In this document: one piece after another, positions 12,570 through 22,686 of the stretch | How positions within the stretch are numbered: position 1 is the first letter of the stretch | How the letters are laid out: each line of letters opens with the position of its first letter | DNA from: Trichostrongylus colubriformis | Taxonomy: Eukaryota > Nematoda > Chromadorea > Rhabditida > Trichostrongylidae | NCBI GenBank assembly: GCA_963978905.1 | Contig: OZ022256.1 | Coordinates: 28,607,426 to 28,671,425 of the forward strand | DNA length: 64,000 nt | Direction of reading: 5' to 3' | Program-made: the position numbers and the translations under genes | The notes under the pieces: model-generated | Told to the model about the DNA's origin: nothing | The model's input: the letters and a program-made list of their open reading frames with translations, nothing else | Databases searched by the model: none

Positions 12570-15500
12570 ATGCTTGAAGACGTGCTATACGAAATTCTGC
12601 CGGTGGTCGGCTTTGCTTTGTCAGCCTCCAGTATTTTCATTCTTGTCGTCATGAGAAAAGCTGTTGGAGTTTTTCGGTTCACCTTGTGGTTCGGAGCCAT
12701 TGGTTGGTTTTTTTTTTGAATTTCACAGGAATTATGGCAAGGCTGGCACTTACAGCGAATATGTCGCTGTAAGCGTCAACGTTGCAATAAAATACGTCTC
12801 GTAAATTTGTTTACTACGCTACTGACAGCACTTGCTGAGCGCCAAACCATGATATTCTAGACCTGATCGCTGGATTGGCGACCGTCTACGCAGGATTCTA
12901 CGGTATTGTGGCCACAGTCTATGGAAGAACTGGAGAGGTGTGAATTTGAGCCAAGAAAGAGTTCTGAACTTTGTTAACAAGTATCAACTAGCGAGCGAGC
13001 ACTGCTCGATGTTGTAGAAGTTATAAAATAGTAAACAATGATAAATTTCTGAAGCTAACGACGCCAATCAAATGCCTCTTCGGAGCTATCCATGTACCTG
13101 CGTGGCTGTTTCTCGATATCTTCCACATGGCAGTCCTATCACTTTTCTGTTTGGATCGCCTTGTGTTTATGATAGTGCCAGTAGTTTACGCTAGGGTGAG
13201 CTCCCAAGCCATTCGAAAACTTTTATTTTGGACTTTGTAATGTCTATCACAGACCATTTTTGCTCACAAAGCCACCTCCGTTGACATCATACTTCAGGCG
13301 TCTCGGTTTTATCTTAACTGGCCGGTCATACTTCTACTCGGCTTGATCAGTTGTGCTATCACCGTACCAGCATTCTCACTCTCAGTTGAGGTAATGGCCG
13401 AATTGAAGATCGTGTGCATTCTTTTCTCATTATCGATTTCCAGTCCTACAAGAATGCCTCGGTTGTGATTCCCGCTCTTTGCCGATTGGATTCCGTAACC
13501 GGACAAAATTACTACCATAGCCATGTACTAGCCCTACAATGGATGCCAATAAGCGGTTCGTTTGAAGATCTGTTTTCAATACATGATGTGACGGTAGAGG
13601 TTTCTAAAGCGCAGCTGTTCTTGCATGGTATGCATAAATCGAGCAATGATGATAAAGGGCAGCGCCAACAAGGACGGTCACGTCAATGCTTCCGCATGGG
13701 TGGGGGGTCGATTGGTCGAACTTTCGCGCGACCGCCCGCGGCGAACGGCGCGACGAGTGCGAGTCGTTTGGAATTCCGCTCAAGATACAGTGGGCTGGTA
13801 CCGTAAGGGACCTTCAGAGATTGCACCTTTTTCAGCGCGGGTGGCTATTTGCTTTTGTTCTCATGCTTTCTGAGAGAACTGAGACATCAAATGTGATTTA
13901 AATGTTATTGTTTTCTCTCATACTGCCGTGAGTGATCCACAGAAGTTTCTTTAGGAGCATTAACAGTGGACAAAACCTATCAAGATAACACAACAATCAA
14001 CAACAGCCTCAAGTACAATAGGAGCAGTGATAGCTGTGCCTTTCTTAGGTTTGAAGGACAATAGAGAGCTCAAATTGCAGACTTAAGAGATTCAATTCAC
14101 AGCGTATTGCTAAAATAGGTGCAATATTTGAAGGCGCCTGACGGTACCAGCCCATTGCGTTTTGAGCGGAATTCCAAACAACTCGAACTGACGGCGACGC
14201 GCGAAGCGAAAAGTCGACCAATCGACCCCACCTCTACCGCATCGATGCGTCTTTTGCGACCCTCTCGATCACTGTCACTCTTGCATAACAGTGGTGCTCG
14301 AGACGTTCCAAAAATCTTGCAACTACTGTAGCGAATTGGCAATTTGCATCAAAGAACGAGGTAGCACTCACTTCCAGAGCACTCAGATATTCGTCAGGAC
14401 TATCCAATAAGACAGCCTACGCTTAATGCGTCGCCGTAAGCGTGAAGTGAATTGTTGGTTCCGTTGTGAATTTTTAACGCACTAGAGAGTCCGGCTGCCG
14501 CCTCCTCGCCGACCTGGCCGAACGCAAATTACCCAGTCACGCTCTGCTCCGCTTTTACCCACGTGACACGCAGCAGTCCACGGTATACAGTATCCTCTGT
14601 TAGAGGAATGCTCAGCGGTGGAGGAAACGTTTATTCCGGGCAAGACTGGAACCTGCTCTGTGCGTGGCGCTCTGTATCTGTGCTAAATTACTCTACCGCG
14701 ATCCCACGCACCATTAATAAGCCTCTTAATGACATACTCACCATGGCCTACCTATCAACTACCCTAAGTTGCACAGGGGAGGAGGGACACGTGAAAGCAT
14801 GATTCCATGTCCCTTCAGGAATGGGATGCATTATGCTGGCACTGCTCCTATATGGTATTCGAGGGCTGAAGCAGAGATGGCGATACAATTGGTCGGAAGA
14901 GTCAGTGAATACAAAACAGGTAGGTTGCCGTCAGAATTCAGAGCGCAGTACCAACTCACCATGACTTTTTAGCTCTTCGTCGCTTCGTTCTTACGATGTT
15001 TCCTTATGGGTGTCGCTGTGCACATGCCGGTGTTATTCCTCTATAATTCTCCCGAGCGTACACAATTGCACGAAGTCAGGGATGTGCTGAACAGGTTTGT
15101 ATTGCGGAATTTTTCTAGAAGATTTTGATAGTCTACTCATGATTCTAGCACTTACACTCGATAATGTAGGCCAGCTCATAGATTGAAATCGCTGCTAAAA
15201 AGTGTAAAATTGGAGCTGGGTTTTGTTGGTTCTAATATTAGGTTATTCATAATAAATCGGACAAATGGTAATGATGATTTCTAGAGATCATAACTCAGTA
15301 ACGAATTAACGAAAATGGACGCGCGAGGTACCGTTGGAATGAGTATGAAAAGCTCTTCAAAGTACCGCAAAATAATCACTCCAAAATAAATTCATTCCGC
15401 CACAATGCCGCACGATTTTAAGCGGTCCAGAGACCACATCCGCAACGTCATACTATTTATGTCGCTATCTGGCCAGGAACCCGCGGATATCGGCAGACGT

Positions 15501-18500
15501 CTGATAGAAGTTCACAAGGAGCATGCCCCCGGCAGAAGTACACTGTAGTTGTAGCATTCGAAGTTTGCGTCAGGCGACTATTCCATCGAAGACGAAAACC
15601 GCGGTTGGTGGAGCGTACACGGCGTAGAGTACTGGGAGCTGCTCGATGAAGGTACCACAGTATTCGCCGACGTCTACGTTCGTCAATTACGAGAATTGAA
15701 GGCCAATGTCCAAAGTTCGCTACGGCGGCGGTCACATGTCTACTTCCAGCACGACAACGTGTCTACTTCCACAGACCGCACTTCGCAAGATCGACCAAGG
15801 CCGAGCTGCTGTCGTACAGTTGGACCGTACTTCTATACCCACCGTACTCCCCAGACCTGGCCCCTTCAGATTTCCACCTTTTCTCCCACAGCCAACGCCA
15901 CCTGGACGGCCAAGACTTCAAAACTCGCGACGAGGTCAAGGCGGCACTCGGCTACTTCTTCGAGATCCAGCTTCCGGCCTTCTGGAGCAAGGGCATCCAT
16001 GATCTGCCTATACCGTGGCAGAAGGTCATCGATAAAGATGGAGTATATTTTAAATGAATCCCTGTTGTCGTAAAAAAGTTGTACGACAATGATTAAAATT
16101 GGTCAATTTGTCCGATTTGTTATGAATCAACCTAATAAAAAAGAAACTGTCAGTTCCTTAGCTGAACCAACCATTGATACGGCAGGGAGAAATTAAAACT
16201 TATAGAATTTCAATATATCTCTGTGAAGCTCTATCTGTTGAAGGGCCATCACTTTACAGATGGAGCTTCACAGAAAAAAGTTCGTTTTGTGTTTCTCTGC
16301 GATTTGAAGCCCAACTAAATTGTGAATGAAGTCGCCAAGGAGGAGGACAATGCCGCTTCTGAAAAGGGTCATACTACATAAAGCGTTTCAAAGCTGGACA
16401 ACAACTCCATCATCTTCATATTTAGCTCGTACGTTGACTAAAAGCGCTAAGAACATTAGCATAGAAAAGCAGAGGCGCTCCAGCAGTATATGTGACCCGC
16501 ACAAAAAGACCAGGGTGGCGCAAAGTGGGTTTGGTAGCAGAAAAACTTCGTAGACCTAGCCTTCATGCTGGTCTGAACGCTGCTTGTCACTCCGTGGTTG
16601 TTGTGGAGTCGATAGCTTGCACCAACGTCATAGAAGCGGCGAGACTCAAAAGCACTTCAGGCGCGTAGTATGAGCTCGAATTGTTGGGCTTATTGCACGC
16701 AACTGTCGATGCGCTCCCCCTAATTTGACCTGTGCTCCTCCTGCCGACAGCTGTTCTAAGGTTGTCTGAAGGGGATTCATCGAGTTGCTGTTCTTCCAGT
16801 CTTCACTTTTTGCTTTGGTCAAAGGAAAGTTCTCGGTTCTTTTCGGGTTTCTGTTAATGTACTGTATCTAGTAGAGAGATGTCGATAGGAATTGAAGCCA
16901 TTAAATCTCCGTGAACGATTCCTTCGAAATGGTAGCTGCGATCAGTTTTGGCAATGTTGGGAAGACTTTATTTCACCTCGTATGACCCCCATATATACAG
17001 ATCAAAAGATACACGACCGCTATCCAGGGAATGTAGCTGAGGGTAAAGCGGAGGTCGCATTCCTCGGCCTCGATCACTTCATTTCGTTTCTTCTCGTTAC
17101 TCAACTGTCTTACACAACTATCCACCAAATTATCGTCTCCCGCTGTCATTAAAAGAATGTTCCACCTGCAGCTTCCAGTAGGTTCAAAAGCTCAAATAAC
17201 ATCGTAAAATCACTTGTGAAGGTGGTGCAGATGTGCAGTCACATATATGAAAACATTCAAAGCGGCTTAGCATAAGAGGGTGGTGTATATCGTCATGTCG
17301 AAATTTGCTTTGCGGGTGGCACTCGCGGCGCCATCAGTGCCAGTTGCCCTGTCGGTTTTGAGGAGGACTACCACGATACCAAACCATTCCGCTCAGGATG
17401 CAATGGGCTGGTATGTGGGAGCACTTTAATGTAAATGGTATTCAATACAATACAAGCTTTTGCCCATAACTCAGCATCCTTGCAGTAACATTCGCATCGT
17501 GGGCTGCGGCGATAATCAGCAGCTATCAAAATTAAAAATATCAAAATCGATACTCCATACTTCGAAAAGTGTAGAATATGGTATTACCGCAATGAAGGGG
17601 GGGGGGGCTTCCTATAAAAAGTTGCACAGCTAGCATTTCTGATGGGTCAATAGGCTTATTCAAACGTATGTTTTTGCTCAAGCCTTAGGCAAGGAACGGA
17701 GAGGTTCCCTTTCCCGATTAGGCTCAGATAAAACTAGCGTTCATTGTGAGATGCTCTTCCTCAATGATAGAACGAAATATTTTAGAAATATTCTTAGCAC
17801 ATAACACTCCTGTCTTCATACAAATACCTCAGACAATAAGAAACAATAGAAAGCTTTAAACAACGTAGGAACAGACTCTGATACAAAAAAGGCAGTAGTG
17901 ACATTACAAGGAAAGGAAACGGTAACAATAACATGAATCCTAATCAGTGATTATTTCAGGCATAAAACTCTATAAAAATCGTACGCAATCGCATGCGAAG
18001 GGAACCATTCACTCTCGCCGCGCTCCTCGTCGCGGGCTGCCGCGCAAAGTTTTGGCCTAATGATAAACACCTGGGTTTTCAAGTTAGACCGTTTCATTTA
18101 TGGCCTTATGGCCTGTGCTCACGTAAACTTGTTGCCTAGAACTGCAGTAGGAGATCGTTAGTGCTATACATCCCCTTGAATCTTGTCACGTATACATGGT
18201 CAAGTGTAACCGAAGCTCGTCCGTTTTGAGAAAGCTTCAGGTGAATCAGGCAGGAATCTTTAGAAAGGTGTGATCCATGCGTGCAACCAGGAAAGAAAAT
18301 GACTAGTAGCTTCAGAAGATGTAAAAAAATTATAAGGTTGAAAATGTAATAATTAACGGTACTCCAGATTATCGATCTACTCTATTGTGTCCGTGCTGCA
18401 ACCATTGTGGTACGTATTGGTGATGCCAGAGTTTTGTACGAATGTCAGCATGCTCTTCAACCAGTACGGTCAAAACACTGAAAGAAAGTGGCAAAGTGCG

Positions 18501-18518
18501 GGTGAGCATTTTTTTTGA
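12570..18518 (+). CDS. Seven-transmembrane G protein-coupled receptor (nematode chemoreceptor-type)
   Basis: Nine exons join in phase to 324 codons: 12570-12662, 12729-12768, 12861-12937, 13055-13195, 13253-13390, 13444-13555, 14819-14919, 14973-15094 and 18368-18518. Exon 1 gives helix 1 (ILPVVGFALSASSIFILVVM). Exon 3 gives helix 2, and exon 4 gives helix 3 with a conserved Cys and 'LDRL' in place of DRY. Exon 5 gives helix 4, exon 6 the second extracellular loop, exons 6/7 helix 5, exon 8 helix 6, and exon 9 helix 7 (VSVLQPLWYVLVMPEF). NPxxY is absent, as in many nematode receptor families. The length fits such receptors (about 300-350 aa), which sit in sensory-neuron membranes. The exon 1 donor could instead be at 12668, and exon 9 may splice on at 18501 (G|GTGAGC) rather than stop at TGA 18516. 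The specific sr family is unassigned and the ligand unknown. Confidence 0.82.
13640..14345. repeat. Large inverted repeat in GPCR intron 6
   Basis: The arms at about 13680-13830 and 14115-14265 are inverted copies, sharing GTTTGGAATTCCGCTCAA and its complement plus GGTCGATTGGTCGA. A third, diverged single arm lies at about 17310-17430 in intron 8 (CATTCCGCTCAGGATGCAAT). The outer ends are approximate. It explains why this intron is 1.26 kb while its neighbours are 50-120 bp. Confidence 0.65.
15238..16135 (+). mobile_element. Internally deleted mariner, 898 bp (copy A)
   Basis: The ends are TTAGGTTATTCATAATAAAT and a matching 3' end ATTTGTTATGAATCAACCTAA, with TA duplications at 15236 and 16136. 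The transposase frame begins at ATG 15403 (MPHDFKRSRDHIRNV). It runs through a helix-turn-helix region to 'WWSVHG', then jumps directly to 'WELLDEGT'. It keeps a damaged FFQHDN and the SPDLAPSDFHLF motif, with frameshifts. The stretch holding the first catalytic Asp is missing. It sits in intron 8 of the GPCR gene, on the sense strand. Confidence 0.85.
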
Positions 18519-19839
18519 CCCTTTGCAGCGAGTTCAACTCTCTCCGAGAAGTCTGTAACGTACTAATTATGAGACTTGGAGATGAAGAAAAGTGTATCAT
18601 TGCTCCATGGTTTGAACTCCCTATAGCAATACCATTGCGTATTTTATAGGGCAATTTTTAATCAAAAATCGGAAATTACATATCTTGCTTATCGTAGCAT
18701 ATGAAGAGACATCCGCTCCAACGTGTTCTCTAGATCTGCATACCGTGTCTCAAACCAGCACTCGAAAACAAATACAGTGAATACATCTGATGCTGTCTAG
18801 AGTTGCACCCCTGCTTTTCGATTCGCAGTTGACTATGTGAGGTCTACATGTGGAATCACAAAATGTGCACAAATTGACTTGGAATCATCTATACCGCTTA
18901 GCCATTGAATGAGTATCACAAGAAAACAAGAAAAAAACGATAGAGAAATAAAAGCGAGTATTCCAGGTGGAAAGGTTTATTAAAGAAAACTTCCTAGTTT
19001 CCAGAAAGTTGTTTCATGAACTCGAGTACTATTTCAAAAATGTCCCACTTGGGTTCTCTTATTTCGCAGGACTTTCACCTCGACCATTAACATATAATAT
19101 ACCGCGCTAAACTACCAGCATATTCCTATCCCCAAAAGTTAAGATAAATTCGCAAATTGTGTGTCTCAGTCCTAGGTAGTTGTGACTAGTACGAACAATA
19201 CGGCTATTTTGAATTTCTATTACATCAGAATTCACCATCCCGAGAATACTGGAGCTCATTAAATGCTTTAAAGCACAGCTCAAGGCAGGTTGATGGCCCT
19301 TTCGCGGCAGGTACAGCAGAGTGAATAAGAGTGTATGTTCACATCTTCACACCAAGATCACTTATTTCGATCTCCGTCGACGAACGAACCATGCCTCACA
19401 AGAAATTGCACGAATGGTGAAGTTATCAGCGTCAAGAATAGTTCGTTAAAAACCGGTTAAAACCCGGTCATAACAGCATGTCTGAAGTAACAAATCGAGT
19501 CAGCGTTGATGCGTCTAAATAAGGGGTTGCTGGCTGGCATATTTTGAGAGATTGCTGACTTAATGAAGCGCGAGGGTTACCAAGTCCTATGCTTTCAGTA
19601 TACAGTCTAAAGAGGAATCAAGGCCGGGGAGGTTGAAGTTGGTGACAAAATCTCTAGGAGGGAGACAGTGACAGTCGCGGCGTAGCCATAATGGATAATG
19701 TCTCTGCAGTGAACAGGATCAGTGACGTGGATATAAGGATGACCATGAATGAGCGGAATATATGATGGTGGGAGCTACACGAAGTCGCGAGAAGTAACCT
19801 TAGATGACAAGTAAGATAGGTTGGTCTTCCAGGCCCTTG
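18519..19839. other. Downstream of the GPCR gene, no gene supported
   Basis: No exon or element boundary could be supported here. A possible polyadenylation signal (AATAAA) for the GPCR gene lies at about 18946. Confidence 0.35.
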
Positions 19840-22480
19840 CGGTTCAGGTGACCTGGACAGTATGCGAAACGCCTGTAGACGTTGCAAGAGTCTCGCCAAG
19901 TCGCCGCAGCCAAAGCCAAGAACGCGAACATGGATGTCTTTAACAAAAAGTCGGAGTATATAGAGAAGGAGTTCGTCTTCAGGCTGAGCAGTGCCCAACA
20001 TCTGGCCACCCGACATCAGGGTAGTAAAAACAATAAAAAGCAGCAGTAGAGAGAGTACTTCGATAAGCTTTCAAACGAGGAACTTTCCGTAGCGATAGCA
20101 TAGAGAGGGAGGCTGTGGCTGGTTCCATCCCACCGTGGACCATTGGAATATCTACCACCCGCTAGGAAGGATAAAGATTCGGAAGGCGGTTGGTCCAGAT
20201 GGGATACCAATAGATGCATGAAAGGCATCAGGAAAGCACGGTACAGAGCGACTCACTCGATTTCTCGACACCGTGGCCGCTAAAAGAAGGATTCTAGACT
20301 GGTGAAGGGCTTGCACCATCCTTTCCATTTCACTGCAGAAGGGTGACACATTGGACTGCTCCAATTACCGCTGCATCAGGCTGATGGCGCTCATCATAGT
20401 ACGAGACTAACCGATTCAAGGCAAAGGAAACTCATGCCTATCCTCTAGGAGCAGTTCGGGTCCATGCGTCAAACATCTAAAACGGACGCTATTTTCATCA
20501 CGAGACAGCTAGAATTATCGAGAGAAGTTGCGGCTATTCTAGCCATATTCCTCGGTCTCGAGAATTCCTTCCAAACCCTCCAAACCAATACCCTGGAAGG
20601 CGTTGCGAGAACTCCATGTGGTAGAACGTCCAATCGCTCTCATAATGGATATGTACGACGAATGCAAGGAGCTATAACTACTCCGCATGGATTGTCAGGT
20701 GAAGTATTAGGCTGATTCAATATGAATCGGACAAATTGACAGAATTTGATCTTTATCGTACACTTTTTAACGACAAGTGGGAATCACATGTAATATGCTC
20801 CATCTTTATCGATGACCTTCTGCTACCGGTTAGGCAGATCGCGGATGCCCCTGCTCCAGAAAGCCGGAGGCTGAGCCTTAAAGAAGTTCTCGAGAACCCT
20901 CTTGACGTCGTCGCGAGTTTTGAAGTCTGGTCCGTCCAGGTGGCATTGGAGGTGGGAGAAAAGGTGGAAATCTGAAGGGGCCAGGTCTGGGGAGTACGGT
21001 GGGTGTGGAAGCACGGAGCAACTGTACGAGAGCAGCTCGGCCTTCTTCAATGTCGCAATGTGTGGTCTCGCGTTGTCGTGCTGGAAGAAGACATGTGACC
21101 GCCGCCGTTGCAAATTTCGGACATTTGCCTTAAATTCTCGTAATCGACGAATGTAGACGTCGGCGGATACTGGTGTACCTTCATCGAGCAGCTCCCAGTC
21201 TTCTCTCCATGTACGCTCCACCAAGTGCGGTCTTCGCCTTCGATGGAATAGTCGCCCGACGCAAACTTCGAATGCCACAAGTACACTGTACTTCTGGCGG
21301 GGGCATGCTCCTTGTTAACTACCTTTAGGCGTCTTTCAATATCCGCGGGTTCTTGGCCAGATAGCGATAAGAAGAGTACGACGTTGCGGATGTGGTCTCT
21401 GGACGGCTTGAAATTTTGAGGCATGGTGGCGGAATTAAATTAGGTTGGAATGCTTATTTGACTGTGTTTTGAAGAGATCTTTATGCTCATTCCATCGGTG
21501 TCTCGTGTACCCATTTTCGTTAACTCGTTGCTGAGTTACGATCTGTGGAAGTCATCACTACCATTTGTCCGATTCATGTTGAATCAACCTAATAGATATC
21601 ACGGTAGGGGTACATGAAGGGTCGGCACTTAGCCTGTTCCTCTTCCTGCTTGTACGCATATGATATTGCTCTGGTACGGTCGGAAAGCAGGAATGGCAGG
21701 ACAGGTCGGCAGACGATGGATCTCGATTTCTAACATTAAGAATATGAAGGTCGGTAAGCTCCTAAGAGTGCACGGAACCAATACCCAGGACCAATAGTAA
21801 ACTGCCATCGAGAAAAATCGAGAGGATAGAAGACATCCGGTACTTCCAGAGTTACCTTATAGCTAAAGATATAGTGGACCAGACGGCGAGGTACGAAAAG
21901 TACTGCATGAATAAAATGGAGAACATCCACAGACCTTCTGTGCGATCGACTGCGCTTCAAGACGCTCAAGGGCAGGTGTAACGAAAAGTGGTAAGGCTTG
22001 CAGTGCTTCACGGTAGGGAGTAGTGACCCGTAACAAAGATATATAAGAGTCAGCTTCACATAGCTGAATCGGTATGTCGAGGCGGGTATGTGGCTTGATG
22101 CGAACGGACAAGCTCAGGAACGAGGACGTGAGAACAACCATGTAGACGGCTCCTATCCACCCGAAGTTGAGGGAGTAGCGGCTGCGATGATAAACGTCAG
22201 AAGCACTCCATAAGAATAGCACTGGAGTTCGATGCGCAAGGAAAGCGATTCAGAAAAAAGGTCAAGAGACGTCATCAAGAGGGACCTCACCCAAGTGGAG
22301 ACCTCGACGGAAGATGCCTCGGATAAGAACAGGGAGTGGCGTCCCACAACAACAGCGAGCCCTGCGACCGCAAGACCAACGCTGGATAAAAGAAGAGAAA
22401 CAGCTTCCACAAATGTAGAGGGTGTAATATCATCGCGTTGCGAAGACAGAAACGAACGCCTACAGAATCCGTAAATCAGA
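19840..22480 (+). mobile_element. Degenerate RTE-type non-LTR retrotransposon, interrupted by a mariner
   Basis: Broken + frames carry reverse-transcriptase blocks in RTE order. An 'AKAKNA' linker segment lies near 19910, and 'YFDKLSNEE' near 20055. 'AVGPDGIPID' is near 20190 and 'DCSNYRCIRLM' near 20355. A 'KALRELHVVERPIALIMDMYDE' type segment is near 20600, and 'GVHEGSAL' near 21612. Between the last two lies the mariner 20707-21592. Many stops and frameshifts are present, and the catalytic YxDD region is not recognisable. Both ends are uncertain. In a living element the protein would copy its own RNA at a nicked target; this copy cannot. Confidence 0.75.
20707..21592 (-). mobile_element. 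Internally deleted mariner, 886 bp (copy B), inside an RTE element
   Basis: The ends are TTAGGCTGATTCAATATGAA and GATTCATGTTGAATCAACCTAA, with TA duplications at 20705 and 21593. On the - strand the frame starts at 21424 (MPQNFKPSRDHIRNV). It passes a helix-turn-helix region to 'WWSVHG', where the frame shifts, and continues in another frame with 'WELLDEGT', 'FFQHDNARPHIA' and 'PPYSPDLAPSDFHLF', ending near 20823. The last two motifs hold the second and third catalytic Asp of the DD34D triad. The first Asp and its surroundings are deleted at the same place as in copy A. Confidence 0.88.
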
Positions 22481-22686
22481 TGGCGGGCACCATCTCATGA
22501 TGGCCAACATCCATCTTCGATTTGGCTATTGGTGCAGTCGCGGCAACTTCGTTGAATAGAGGCAAATATCGATACGAGAAAGTAGGTTCAAAGAAATTCT
22601 GTAACTGGGTGATAAGCTTTTCTACACACCTACTTCTGGTCTCTAATCTCTTCGAAGCCGAAGGTCAGGAAACGCTCATTTTACAG

